Assembly (NCBI RefSeq): GCF_913776855.1
Contig: NZ_CAJYQD010000020.1
Location: 1 to 64,000, forward strand
Direction of reading: 5' to 3'
DNA: 64,000 bases
Source: an uncultured Sphingomonas sp.
GTDB lineage: Bacteria; Pseudomonadota; Alphaproteobacteria; Sphingomonadales; Sphingomonadaceae
Part shown: in pieces, positions 16,974 through 25,399 of the stretch
Position numbering within the stretch: the stretch's first letter is position 1
Layout: each line of letters opens with the position of its first letter
Program-made: the position numbers and the translations under genes
Notes under the pieces: generated by a model
The model's database searches: none
Told to the model about the DNA's origin: nothing
Seen by the model: only the letters and a program-made list of their open reading frames with translations

Positions 16974-17648
16974 ATGACAAAGATTTCATTCGATATCGTC
17001 GGCTTCGATCTCGACGGGACGTTCGTCGATACCAGTGGCGACCTGACCGATGCGGTGAACCATGCGCTGGGCGATGCGGGCCGGCCGCTGCTGACGCGCG
17101 AACAGGTCATTCCGATGATCGGCGGCGGGGCGAAACACATGCTGCGTCAGGGGATGGAGGCGACTGGCGGCTGCGACGAGGCGGAACTGACCCGACTCCA
17201 CCGGCTGCTGCTCGACCATTACGAAGCGAACATCGCGGTGCATTCGCGGCCGTTCCCCGGCGCTATGGCGGCACTCGACCAACTCGACGCCATGGGCGTG
17301 AAGGTCGCGATCGTCACGAACAAGCTGGAGGGGCTGGCGGTGCGGTTGCTGAACGAGCTGGACCTGACCCGCCGCTTCGCCTGCATCCTGGGCGGTGACA
17401 CGCTCGGGCCGGGCAAGTCGAAGCCGAACCGCGCGCCGATCGATGCGATGATCGAGCGCTGTGGCGGCGGGCGCGCGGCGTTCGTCGGCGATTCGCATTT
17501 CGACATCGATGCCGCGAAGAATGCCGGCATTCCGAACATCGCCTGCTCGTTCGGGTTTCTGATGCAGCCGGTCACGGACCTCGGCGCCGATGCGGTGATC
17601 GATCATTTCGACGAACTGATCCCGACGCTCGCGCGTTTGGGCGCCTGA
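16974..17648 (+). CDS. gph: HAD family phosphatase, probable phosphoglycolate phosphatase
   Basis: 224 residues. HAD motif I FDLDGT lies at 11-16 (nucleophile Asp12, acid/base Asp14), motif II is VTNK, and motif IV is VGDSHFDIDAAKNAG. The cap domain and length fit Gph, which dephosphorylates 2-phosphoglycolate from DNA repair and oxidative damage; HAD specificity cannot be proven by sequence. It is divergent from glmU and is followed 25 bp later by an SDR gene with its own GAGGAA ribosome-binding site. The same frame stays open for 3.3 kb upstream opposite glmS and glmU, an artefact of GC-rich codon use. Confidence 0.82.
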   Translation: MTKISFDIVGFDLDGTFVDTSGDLTDAVNHALGDAGRPLLTREQVIPMIGGGAKHMLRQGMEATGGCDEAELTRLHRLLLDHYEANIAVHSRPFPGAMAALDQLDAMGVKVAIVTNKLEGLAVRLLNELDLTRRFACILGGDTLGPGKSKPNRAPIDAMIERCGGGRAAFVGDSHFDIDAAKNAGIPNIACSFGFLMQPVTDLGADAVIDHFDELIPTLARLGA

Positions 17649-17673
17649 TCCCTTTCTCCATCGAGGAACTGCC

Positions 17674-18459
17674 ATGACCCGCCCCGTCGCCCTCATCACC
17701 GGCGCATCGTCCGGTATCGGCCTCAGCTTCGCCCATCACCTGGCGCGGACCGGCCATGACCTGGTGATCGTCGCCCGGCGCGAAGACCGGCTGCGCGACC
17801 TTGCCGAACAGCTGTCAGTCGAACACGGCATCGATATCGAGGTGATCGCCGCCGACCTCGCCGACCCGGACGACCTCGACGTGGTGGAGGAGCGGCTGGA
17901 GGCGGGCGAACCGATCGCGCTGTTCGTCAACAATGCCGGCTTCGCCGCGATGGGCAAGGTCGGCGAAGGCGACCGCGATGACATGACCGACATGCTGTTG
18001 CTCAACGTCGTCGCGTTCAGCCGCCTTGCCGATGCGGCGATGGCCGGCATGAAGCGGTCGGGCACCGGCACGATCATCAATGTCGGGTCGGGCACGCTGT
18101 TCACGAAGATGCCGAGCTATGCCGGCTATGGCGCGACCAAGGCCTATGTCGCCTATTACACCCGCGTAATGCAGGCGGAGACGAAGGACGGCAATATCCG
18201 CGTCCAGCTGCTGATCCCCGGCGTCACCGCGACCGATTTCCACCATGTTGCGGGCAAGAGCGTCGACGATTTCCCGCCGGAACGCGTGATGGAGTCGGAC
18301 GATCTGGTCGTCGCGTCGCTGCGCGGGCTGGAACTGGGCGAGGCGGTGTGCATCCCGTCGCTGCCCGATGTGGCGGACTGGGAAGCGCTGGAAGCGGCCG
18401 AGGCGAAGATCGCGCCGAACGCGTCGCGGGACAAGGTGGCCGAGCGGTATCACGCGTAA
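17674..18459 (+). CDS. Short-chain dehydrogenase/reductase (SDR) of unknown substrate
   Basis: 261 residues, a classical SDR. The cofactor motif TGASSGIG is at residues 9-16, NNAG at about 86-89, and the active-site Tyr and Lys sit in YAGYGATKAYV. The ARREDR pattern after the second strand suggests NADP(H). Cytoplasmic and soluble. It follows gph by 25 bp and may share its transcript. A GC-rich hairpin follows the stop. Nothing nearby fixes the substrate. Confidence 0.88.
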   Translation: MTRPVALITGASSGIGLSFAHHLARTGHDLVIVARREDRLRDLAEQLSVEHGIDIEVIAADLADPDDLDVVEERLEAGEPIALFVNNAGFAAMGKVGEGDRDDMTDMLLLNVVAFSRLADAAMAGMKRSGTGTIINVGSGTLFTKMPSYAGYGATKAYVAYYTRVMQAETKDGNIRVQLLIPGVTATDFHHVAGKSVDDFPPERVMESDDLVVASLRGLELGEAVCIPSLPDVADWEALEAAEAKIAPNASRDKVAERYHA

Positions 18460-18462
18460 AGC

Positions 18463-18483
18463 TCCTCCCCGTGCCGGGGAGGA
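18463..18483. terminator. Hairpin after the SDR gene, same unit as the 13.55-kb repeat
   Basis: TCCTCCCCG-TGC-CGGGGAGGA is a perfect 9-bp stem directly after the SDR stop codon. There is no U-run. Its stem is the same CCTCCCCG/CGGGGAGG unit found at 13553-13571 and 13668-13688, so it is a repeat that may also stop transcription. Confidence 0.5.
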
Positions 18484-18562
18484 TCGGGTCGCCCACCAAA
18501 TATTAAGCTCCCGCCGCTAACCCGGCCATGGTAGCGGCCAGTTCCGGTCGCGGGGGCGTGTG

Positions 18563-19687
18563 ATGAACAAGCGGGTGCAGCGGATATTGGTCGTCTTCGG
18601 CACGCGGCCCGAAGCGATCAAGCTGTTCCCGCTGATCCATGCCCTTCGCGCCCATCCCGGATTCAACACCCGCGTCGTCGTGACCGCGCAGCATCGCGAG
18701 ATGCTGGATCAGGTCATGGAGTTCGCCGGAATCACCCCCGATATCGACCTGAATATCATGACCGCCGGACAGTCGCTCGACGGCCTGACCGCACGGCTGC
18801 TGGATGCACTGGGTCCGGTGTTCGACAACGAAAAACCCGACCGGGTGATCGTGCAGGGCGACACCGCCACCGCGATGGTGGCTGCGCTGGCCGCCTATTA
18901 CCGCAAGGTGCCCGTCGCCCATGTCGAGGCGGGCCTGCGCAGCCACGACATTTACCACCCTTGGCCCGAAGAGGTGAACCGCAAGATCGTCGGCAGCATC
19001 GCCGACCTGCACTTCGCCCCGACGCAGACCGCCGCCGACGCGCTGCTGGCCGAGAATGTGCCGGCGACACGCGTGCTGGTGACCGGCAACACCGTGATCG
19101 ATGCGCTGCACATGGCGCGCGAACGCCTCGCCGCCGAGCCACAGCGGACGCAGGCGCTGGACGAACTGGCTGACCGGTTCGCGGGCAAGCGCGTGGTGCT
19201 GGTGACGACCCATCGCCGCGAGAACTTCGGCGGCGGCATGGAGAATATCGCCCGCGCCATCGCCCGCATCGCCGCGCGTGAGGACGTCGGCGTAATCTTT
19301 CCGGTCCATCCCAACCCGCAGGTGCGATCGGTGATGGACGCGATCCTTGGGCACAATCCGCGTGTCGCGATGATCGCGCCGCAGGATTATCCGCATTTCG
19401 TCCGCCTGCTTGACCTGTGCCACCTCGTACTGACCGATTCGGGCGGGGTGCAGGAAGAGGCGCCGGGCCTTGGCAAGCCGGTGCTGGTGATGCGCGAGAC
19501 GACCGAGCGCCCCGAGGGCGTGATGGCCGGCACCGCGAAGCTGATCGGATCGGACGAGGACCGCATCGTCGCCGAAGTCGGCACGCTGCTCGACGACCCC
19601 CATGCCTATGCCGCGATGGCACGGGCGCACAACCCTTTCGGAGACGGCCATGCCTCCGCCCGCATCGTGGAGACCCTCTATGCTTGA
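18563..19687 (+). CDS. wecB: UDP-N-acetylglucosamine 2-epimerase (non-hydrolyzing)
   Basis: 374 residues, the usual WecB length. Motifs: FGTRPEAIKLFPLI at the N-terminus, VQGDTATAM, HVEAGLRSHD, HPNPQVR and DSGGVQEEAPGLGKPVL. It converts UDP-GlcNAc to UDP-ManNAc. ATG 18563 is used; a GTG one codon earlier is also possible. Its last eight bases overlap wecC, so the pair is translationally coupled and turns UDP-GlcNAc (supplied by GlmU) into UDP-ManNAcA for a surface polysaccharide. Confidence 0.95.
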   Translation: MNKRVQRILVVFGTRPEAIKLFPLIHALRAHPGFNTRVVVTAQHREMLDQVMEFAGITPDIDLNIMTAGQSLDGLTARLLDALGPVFDNEKPDRVIVQGDTATAMVAALAAYYRKVPVAHVEAGLRSHDIYHPWPEEVNRKIVGSIADLHFAPTQTAADALLAENVPATRVLVTGNTVIDALHMARERLAAEPQRTQALDELADRFAGKRVVLVTTHRRENFGGGMENIARAIARIAAREDVGVIFPVHPNPQVRSVMDAILGHNPRVAMIAPQDYPHFVRLLDLCHLVLTDSGGVQEEAPGLGKPVLVMRETTERPEGVMAGTAKLIGSDEDRIVAEVGTLLDDPHAYAAMARAHNPFGDGHASARIVETLYA

Positions 19688-20933
19688 ACAGCGGATCACC
19701 GCCGCCGACACCTATGACGTCTGCGTCGTTGGCCTGGGCTATATCGGCCTGCCGACCGCCGCCGTCGTCGCCCGCTCGGGCGCGCGGGTCATCGGCATCG
19801 ACGTCAGCCAGCATGTCGTCGACACGGTGGCGCGCGGCGACATCCATATCGAGGAAGCCGATCTCGACACGCTGGTGCGCGACGTCGTGCTGCTCGGCCG
19901 GCTGACCACCGCGACGACCCCGGCGCCGTCCGACATCTTCGTCATCGCGGTGCCGACACCGTTCGGGCCGGGCCATGTGCCCGATCTCCGCTATGTCCTG
20001 AACGCCACCCGCGCGATCGCGCCGGTGTTGGCGAAGGGCAATACGGTGATTCTCGAATCGACGTCGCCCGTCGGGACCACCGAACAGATTCGCGACCTGC
20101 TGGCGGAACTGCGCCCCGATCTTGCGCTGCCAGGCCTGTCGGACGCGCCCGACATTGCCGTCGCCTATTGCCCCGAACGGGTGCTGCCGGGGCGGATCAT
20201 CCTCGAACTCGTGTCCAACGAACGCTCGATCGGCGGGATCACCCCGGCGTGCGCTGAGGCCGCGTGCGGCTTCTATCGCCGGTTCGTCGAGGGGGCCTGC
20301 ACCGTTACCACCGCGCGGACCGCGGAAATGGTCAAGCTGGTCGAAAATACCAGTCGCGACGTCGCTATCGCCTTCGCCAACGAATTGTCGATCGTGTGCG
20401 ACAAGATGCAGCTGAACGTGTGGGACGTGATCGAGCTGGCCAACCGCCATCCGCGCGTCAACATCCTCAAGCCCGGTCCCGGCGTCGGCGGGCACTGCAT
20501 CGCGGTCGATCCGTGGTTCATCGTCGATGCCGCCCCCGAACAGACCCCGCTGATCCGCACCGCGCGCGAAGTGAACGACGGCAAGGTCGACCATGTCGTC
20601 GGCCGGGTGGTCGCGATGCTGGATGCAGCGCCGGACGCCCGCGCGTCGCTGCTGGGCCTCGCGTTCAAGGCCGATATCGACGACCTGCGCGAAAGCCCGG
20701 CGGTAAAGGTCGCCGCCGAACTGATCGCGCGCTATGGCGACCGGATCGACTTGGTCGAGCCGTTCGTGACCACCCTGCCCCGGTCGCTGGCCGGCGGGCG
20801 GCTGGTATCGCTGGATCAGGGTCTGGCGAACGACATCCTGATCGTGCTGGTCGACCATAGCGTGTTCAAGGCGGTGCCGGTCGAGGCGCGGGCTGGCAAG
20901 CAGCTGTACGATACGCGGGGCATGTGGCGGTGA
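19680..20933 (+). CDS. wecC: UDP-N-acetyl-D-mannosamine dehydrogenase
   Basis: 417 residues of the UDP-glucose/GDP-mannose dehydrogenase family. The NAD-binding GLGYIGLP is at residues 18-25, and the catalytic Cys is in GVGGHCIAVDPWF. NLSIV-type and AFKADIDDLRESP blocks are present. It oxidises UDP-ManNAc to UDP-ManNAcA. The start overlaps wecB by eight bases. Pairing with WecB supports ManNAc over other UDP-sugars, but the related WbpA-type specificity cannot be fully excluded. Confidence 0.93.
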   Translation: MLEQRITAADTYDVCVVGLGYIGLPTAAVVARSGARVIGIDVSQHVVDTVARGDIHIEEADLDTLVRDVVLLGRLTTATTPAPSDIFVIAVPTPFGPGHVPDLRYVLNATRAIAPVLAKGNTVILESTSPVGTTEQIRDLLAELRPDLALPGLSDAPDIAVAYCPERVLPGRIILELVSNERSIGGITPACAEAACGFYRRFVEGACTVTTARTAEMVKLVENTSRDVAIAFANELSIVCDKMQLNVWDVIELANRHPRVNILKPGPGVGGHCIAVDPWFIVDAAPEQTPLIRTAREVNDGKVDHVVGRVVAMLDAAPDARASLLGLAFKADIDDLRESPAVKVAAELIARYGDRIDLVEPFVTTLPRSLAGGRLVSLDQGLANDILIVLVDHSVFKAVPVEARAGKQLYDTRGMWR

Positions 20934-20980
20934 GGAGCCGGCAGGGTTAGAACGCGGCGCACTAAAGGCGATGCAACCCC

Positions 20981-21454
20981 ATGATCGATACGCGGAACGG
21001 GACTACTCGGATACTCGACTTCCTGCCGGGTGAGACACTGCCGTCGACGTCGCTCCGTGATCTGACAGGCGACACTGCAACGGGACGCGTTGGCCTCTTC
21101 CGATCGGGATTGGAACGCCGGGTTGCAGATGCGTGGTGTAGTCCGGCCACCGACCTCACCTGCGCGCAATGCCGGATGCTTGTTGGGCAGCGGCTTGCGC
21201 TGAGGTGGCTGGCCCACCCCGTAGCTACCTTCGCCGTAAAATATCCCCAGGCCGAGTGCGATCTCTACCCCGGAGATTTGACGGTCGCTGCGATTATCGC
21301 CTGGCGCGACCTTGTGGCTGTCGCGCCAGAGGCAACCTGCCTTATGCTCGCGGCGAATTATGACTGGCTCCGACGCGAAGCTAACACGGATCGATGGGCG
21401 GACAGCATTCTACAGCAGGCCGTTTCGGCGTTGGACACTGCGATGCTGGAGTGA
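20981..21454 (+). CDS. Probable contact-dependent growth inhibition immunity protein (CdiI-like), orphan
   Basis: 157 residues, soluble, no signal peptide. The central block, about residues 60-110, reads CRMLVGQRLALRWL, then AVKYPQAECDLYPGDLTVAAII. This matches my recollection of the 'contact-dependent growth inhibition system immunity protein' families, whose core is RxLigQxxgLxyLvPxAl...DxYpGDLL. No CdiA-like toxin or CdiB transporter is next to it, so it would be an orphan immunity gene or a domesticated relative. It follows wecC by 47 bp on the same strand and faces the HPr-rel-A operon end. Confidence 0.55.
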   Translation: MIDTRNGTTRILDFLPGETLPSTSLRDLTGDTATGRVGLFRSGLERRVADAWCSPATDLTCAQCRMLVGQRLALRWLAHPVATFAVKYPQAECDLYPGDLTVAAIIAWRDLVAVAPEATCLMLAANYDWLRREANTDRWADSILQQAVSALDTAMLE

Positions 21455-21484
21455 GTGTCAGATGCAACGTCCCAACGCTGGGAC

Positions 21485-22480
21485 CTATTTCTTCCGAAAC
21501 TTCGTCCACAGATGCCGCGCCAGCATCGCCGGCGGCATCCGTAGCCAGTGCGAGCGGACGTAGAAGCCGAACTCGGTTTCCTTATGCCGCAACCGTCCCC
21601 AGCCGTCGCGGGCCAGCAGGCGGCGGGCGAACAGCGCGTCAGACGCGACCGGCGCTTCGCCCCCCGGCGTCCCGTAGATTCGCCGCGCCAGTCGCAGCGC
21701 CCGTGCGACGGCCTCCGACAGATCGTGCCGTGCCGCCCGATCCGTCAACGACGCCACGAACCCGGCATCCCGGTCGACAAACTCCCGCACCAGCCGGTCG
21801 ATGTCCCACAGGTTGCGCAAGCCCCCCTGCAGGTCGCCATCGGCGAACAGGTGCGCGGCGGCATGGATCACCATGTCCTCCGGTGACAGCACCGACAGCC
21901 CGTTGCCGAGCGGCACGGCGTCGGCGATCAGCAGCGCCGCATCGGGCGTCGGTCGCGCGGTCGGCGGCAGGATGGTGTGGTGGACGTCGATCATCCGGTC
22001 CCGCTCCCGATGGATCAGCGGCGGCAGTTCATGCATCCAGCGGCGATAATAGGCGTCGTCATAGGGGTCGGGCTTCACCCATTCCCACCCCGCCGCCAGC
22101 AACGCCGCCTCCACCGCGTCGAGGGCGTCGCGCGGCACGAGGATGTCGAGGTCGCCGATCGATCGCCCGCGCCCGGCATCCAGTCCGGCGGCGACGAAGG
22201 CGGTGCCCTTCAACAGCACGACTGGCACACCCAGCGGCGCAAGCACCCGGCGCGCCGCCTCCGCCTCCCATAACGCGGCGACCCGCCCCTGCTCGGCCGA
22301 GGCACGGGCATCGGCCATGATCCGAGCGGCGGGAATGCGCCGCCTCTCCAGCCGGGTCGCGACGCTCCCGATCAGCTGTTCCGCCCGCGCTGCTGCGACC
22401 AGCGCGTTCCACTGGCCGGGCGTCAGGGTTTCCGCCCGCGACGGATCGGCCAGCACGGCGGCGACCAGCGCCCCGCTCAT
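21485..22480 (-). CDS. Nucleotidyltransferase family protein of the HPr-rel-A cassette
   Basis: 331 residues. VVLLKGTAF (about 88-96) and RSIGDLDILV (106-115), with Asp110 and Asp112 as probable metal ligands, identify the NTP_transf_5-like nucleotidyltransferases. A later DVHHTIL and HAAAHLF fit the same family. It is the last gene of the four-gene minus-strand cassette and starts inside the stop of the kinase gene (ATGA). Members of this family also occur beside HprK-like kinases in some lasso-peptide clusters, where they modify the phosphorylated peptide. The target here is unknown. Soluble, no signal peptide. Confidence 0.8.
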   Translation of the reverse strand: MSGALVAAVLADPSRAETLTPGQWNALVAAARAEQLIGSVATRLERRRIPAARIMADARASAEQGRVAALWEAEAARRVLAPLGVPVVLLKGTAFVAAGLDAGRGRSIGDLDILVPRDALDAVEAALLAAGWEWVKPDPYDDAYYRRWMHELPPLIHRERDRMIDVHHTILPPTARPTPDAALLIADAVPLGNGLSVLSPEDMVIHAAAHLFADGDLQGGLRNLWDIDRLVREFVDRDAGFVASLTDRAARHDLSEAVARALRLARRIYGTPGGEAPVASDALFARRLLARDGWGRLRHKETEFGFYVRSHWLRMPPAMLARHLWTKFRKK

Positions 22481-23340
22481 GCCAGCTCGCTCCACAGCCG
22501 CTCGACCAGTGCCAGCGCGGTATCGGTATCGGGATAGTCGATCGCCCGCACCGGCACCCGCGCGACCAGCCCGGTCAGCGCATCGAACCCGCGTTCCCCC
22601 ATTGCGACATAGTTCGTCGATGCCTGGGTCAGCCGCACGAACGTTTCGGCAGGTTCGACCGGTCGCACCGCCTCCGCCTGTCCGAAGGTCGGGAACAGCA
22701 GCAGCGCCGGGTTGGCCGGCCGATCCATCGCGGCGATCGCGGCGGCATCGGGGACGAGGTGGCGGATGTCGCCCTTGGGCGTCGCTGCGAGCAGCGGCCC
22801 GAACCGGGCGTCGGGCGCGGCGCGCTCCATCACGCCGATCGCTTCGTTCTTCAGGCTGACAAGGCGGGGAAAGGCATGGACCAGCCCGCTTGCCGGATCG
22901 AGCAGCGCAAATTCGTCGCCCATCAACCGCCAGCCGCGCGTCATCAGCAACGCCGCCAGCGTCGACTTGCCCGCCCCCGACTCCCCAGTCATCAGCAGCG
23001 CCCGCCCATCGCGCTCGACCGCCGAGGCGTGGAGCAGCAGATAGCGGCGCTGCGCCAGCGCCATCTGCAGGTTCATGCCCATTTCCGCCGCCAGCAACCC
23101 CTGGCGCAGCGGCAACGGTGCGGCATCGGGAATGGTGAAGTCGCCGCCGATCATCACCGACGGCCGCACGATCCGCCGCCACGGTCGCGCGGCGAACAGG
23201 CGGACGTTGAAATCGACGATGCCGTCCACCGGCGGCGGATAGTCGCGATAGAGGTCGCGCAGCCGATCAACGGGCGCGCGCCAGTCGCTGCCGATCCGGA
23301 ACCCTACGGGTCCGATGCGTAGCGTCGTGGCGTATCTCAT
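22477..23340 (-). CDS. HprK-related kinase A
   Basis: 287 residues. The P-loop GESGAGKST is at 119-127 and a GDEFALLDP block at 141-149, inside an HprK-like C-terminal domain; LLLHASAVERDG precedes the loop. It lacks the HprK N-terminal domain, and no HPr or phosphotransferase genes are nearby, so it is unlikely to act on HPr. Kinases of this shape phosphorylate Ser/Thr on peptides in some lasso-peptide pathways. It is coupled on both sides: its start lies in the pqqD-like stop (ATGA) and its stop in the nucleotidyltransferase start (ATGA). Confidence 0.85.
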   Translation of the reverse strand: MRYATTLRIGPVGFRIGSDWRAPVDRLRDLYRDYPPPVDGIVDFNVRLFAARPWRRIVRPSVMIGGDFTIPDAAPLPLRQGLLAAEMGMNLQMALAQRRYLLLHASAVERDGRALLMTGESGAGKSTLAALLMTRGWRLMGDEFALLDPASGLVHAFPRLVSLKNEAIGVMERAAPDARFGPLLAATPKGDIRHLVPDAAAIAAMDRPANPALLLFPTFGQAEAVRPVEPAETFVRLTQASTNYVAMGERGFDALTGLVARVPVRAIDYPDTDTALALVERLWSELA

Positions 23341-23609
23341 GTCCGCTCGACCAGCCCGGTATCGGCCAGTTCCTCCAGCCGCGCGGTCAGCGCCGCCGGA
23401 TCGCCATCGGGCAGGTCGAACCGTTCGGCCAGCACCGCCAGCAGCTCGTCGGCAGTCATCGCCCGGTCGGCGAGCAGGTCGAGGATTTCCGGCACCGGCG
23501 GGGCGACGACATGGGTCTGCCCCGATGCGCGGTGATAGACGGCGCTGAGCGCGTCGAGAGCGACGATCCGCAGGGCAGCCGGCGGCGGCGCGCGATAGCG
23601 TGCCGGCAC
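23337..23609 (-). CDS. PqqD-like peptide chaperone of the HPr-rel-A cassette
   Basis: About 90 residues from the GTG at 23609, the length of PqqD. The pattern ALSAVYHRASGQTHVVAPP, then EILDLLADRAMTADELLAVL and ALTARLEELADTGLVER, is that of PqqD-type RiPP-recognition domains (three-stranded sheet, then helices). Such proteins present a peptide leader to a modifying enzyme. No PQQ synthesis genes are nearby. GTG is chosen because upstream sequence in this frame overlaps the preceding gene; no strong ribosome-binding site is visible, so coupling to the upstream stop seven bases away is likely. Confidence 0.75.
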   Translation of the reverse strand: MPARYRAPPPAALRIVALDALSAVYHRASGQTHVVAPPVPEILDLLADRAMTADELLAVLAERFDLPDGDPAALTARLEELADTGLVERT

Positions 23610-23616
23610 CGCCGTA

Positions 23617-24012
23617 TCAGCCGCGCGGCATCTGGAGCGAGGCGAAGCAGGTGAAGCCGCTGGTCCCGTTCTGCAACCGCTGGACATATTTCAGATAGGC
23701 GCGCGTGGTGTCACCATCGGCACCGGGCAGATTCTGCCCCTTCATCGCCAGCTTCACCTGTTCGCCGGTGAACGGGCGGTTGGCGCCGGGAAACGCGCCG
23801 GGCGTGCCGGGGGCCACGACCTGTCCATCGGCGGCAATCATCTGTCCCGCGCGGGCCCGGTCGGGGATCGGGATTTCGCAGGTCATGATCGACGCCTGGG
23901 TCTGGGCCAGGGCCGGGCGGATCGACACCACCGCCGACGCGCCTGCCGCACCGATCAGCAGCGTGCGCCGCGCAAGCGTGCCATCGGTCGGGGGGGTCGG
24001 CGTGTCGGTCAT
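23617..24012 (-). CDS. Small exported protein with Tat-type signal, first gene of the HPr-rel-A cassette
   Basis: 131 residues. A twin-arginine type signal (ARRTLLIGAAGASAVVS, Arg15-Arg16) leads to a likely cleavage after RPALA (about residue 36). The mature part has only two cysteines, Cys45 and Cys122, able to form one disulfide, plus a Gly/Pro-rich middle and a C-terminal GTSGFTCFASLQMP. I recognise no enzyme domain. As the first gene of a coupled operon encoding a PqqD-like protein, a kinase and a nucleotidyltransferase, it is the obvious candidate substrate, though this is inference. The start at 24012 is set by the Tat motif. Confidence 0.75.
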   Translation of the reverse strand: MTDTPTPPTDGTLARRTLLIGAAGASAVVSIRPALAQTQASIMTCEIPIPDRARAGQMIAADGQVVAPGTPGAFPGANRPFTGEQVKLAMKGQNLPGADGDTTRAYLKYVQRLQNGTSGFTCFASLQMPRG

Positions 24013-24032
24013 CCCGCCATCTTCCCCAACCC

Positions 24033-24045
24033 TGCGAAATTCGCA
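24033..24045. promoter_or_regulatory. 13-bp palindrome between the HPr-rel-A cassette and phoR
   Basis: TGCGAA-A-TTCGCA is a perfect palindrome about a single central base. It lies 21 bp upstream of the first cassette gene in the 117-bp divergent gap with phoR, a position suited to an operator. No matching second site or known consensus was recognised, and no PhoB box is evident in this gap. Confidence 0.3.
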
Positions 24046-24129
24046 ATCGCAAAGAGGGTTAACCCGTCCAATCGCGGGGCAATGCCGGCGGCACTGGCCT
24101 TGTGCGCCACTTCCGCCTAATCGGGGGCG

Positions 24130-25332
24130 ATGGACGAATTCGGCCCCCGCCTGCCCCTCGCCCTCGTCATCGCGATCGGCGTCGCCCTGCTGGCGCTGTT
24201 GCTGGGTGCCGGGATCAACGCCAGCGCGGTCGTGCTGGTGGGGGCGGTCGCCGCCGTGCTGGTCGCGGGGTTGCATCCGCCCGAACGGGGGCCAAGCGAA
24301 TCACCCGATACCCAGCGCCAGCAGGTGTTCGGCGCAACCCAGGCGGCGATCGATGCGGTCGACGAACCGATCCTCGTCATCGCCGCGGGCCATGTCGAGG
24401 CGGCGAATCCCGCCGGGCTCGCGCTGCTCGGCCAGCATATCGTCGGTGGCGACGTCCGGCTGGCCATCCGCCATCCTGCCGCCGCCGAACGCCTGTTCGG
24501 AACGCGCGACGATCGCGAGGCCGTCGGGCTGGTCGGCTTGGGCGCGCGCGACCAGAGCTGGGAAATGCGGGTTCGTCCGCTCGCCGACGACCGCCGCCTC
24601 GTCCATCTGGTCGATCGCACCGGCAACCGCGCCACCGAAAAGATGCGCGTCGATTTCGTGGCCAATGCCAGCCACGAACTGCGCACGCCGCTCGCCTCGC
24701 TGCTGGGCTTCATCGAAACGCTGCGGGACGAGGCGGGCGAGGACCCTGCGGTCCGCGAACGCTTCCTGAAGGTCATGAACGACGAAGCGCGGCGGATGCA
24801 GCGGCTGATCGACGACCTGATCTCGCTCAGCCGGATCGAGGCGGAGAAATATCGCCCGCCCGACCAGCGGATCGACCTGTCGGCGATGGTGCCGGCGGTC
24901 CGCGACGAACTGGCAGCGACCAATCCGACGCGCGGCGCCGACATCGTGCTGTCGGTCGCGCCCGACGTTGCGGTGATCGGCGACCGGGCGCAATTGTCGC
25001 AGCTGCTGCACAACGTCATGGGTAATGCGATGAAATATGGCCGCGCCGGAACGCCGGTCGAAATAAGTCTGACCCACCGCGACACCATGGCCGCGCTGGT
25101 CGTGCGCGACCATGGCGAAGGGGTGGCGATCGAACATCTGCCGCGCCTGACCGAACGATTTTACCGGGTGGATTCAGGGCGTAGCCGGGCATTGGGCGGC
25201 ACCGGCCTTGGCCTTGCCATCGTCAAGCATATCGTCGAGCGCCATCGTGGCCGGCTCGACATCGGCAGCGTGGTGGGTGACGGCACGACGGTTTCCGTCC
25301 TGCTGCCCCTCCACGGTGTCATAAAGCCGTAA
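24130..25332 (+). CDS. phoR: Phosphate regulon sensor histidine kinase
   Basis: 400 residues. Two hydrophobic segments (about 8-27 and 31-48) anchor it in the inner membrane with little periplasmic sequence. A PAS-like region (about 68-165) follows, then the HisKA domain with phospho-acceptor His182 in ANASHELRTPLAS, and an HATPase domain with NVMGNAMKYG, DHGEGV and GGTGLGLAIVKH. It senses PstSCAB/PhoU status and phosphorylates PhoB. It sits at the head of the pst block while phoB is at the far end, 5.3 kb away; all genes lie on the same strand. Confidence 0.95.
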   Translation: MDEFGPRLPLALVIAIGVALLALLLGAGINASAVVLVGAVAAVLVAGLHPPERGPSESPDTQRQQVFGATQAAIDAVDEPILVIAAGHVEAANPAGLALLGQHIVGGDVRLAIRHPAAAERLFGTRDDREAVGLVGLGARDQSWEMRVRPLADDRRLVHLVDRTGNRATEKMRVDFVANASHELRTPLASLLGFIETLRDEAGEDPAVRERFLKVMNDEARRMQRLIDDLISLSRIEAEKYRPPDQRIDLSAMVPAVRDELAATNPTRGADIVLSVAPDVAVIGDRAQLSQLLHNVMGNAMKYGRAGTPVEISLTHRDTMAALVVRDHGEGVAIEHLPRLTERFYRVDSGRSRALGGTGLGLAIVKHIVERHRGRLDIGSVVGDGTTVSVLLPLHGVIKP

Positions 25333-25399
25333 CGCCATGGTAACACAGGACGGCCGAGCGTCGCGAATGACCGTACACGCCTCTGGAAACTGGAACCGC

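Noticed and set aside
23337..23687. PQQ biosynthesis locus
   Set aside because: The PqqD-like protein is not accompanied by pqqA, B, C or E, and the neighbours are a kinase and nucleotidyltransferase; the PQQ-type dehydrogenase at 12.2 kb is unlinked.
25333..25399. PhoB box before pstS
   Set aside because: Looked for tandem TGTCA-type repeats here and before phoR; none convincing.
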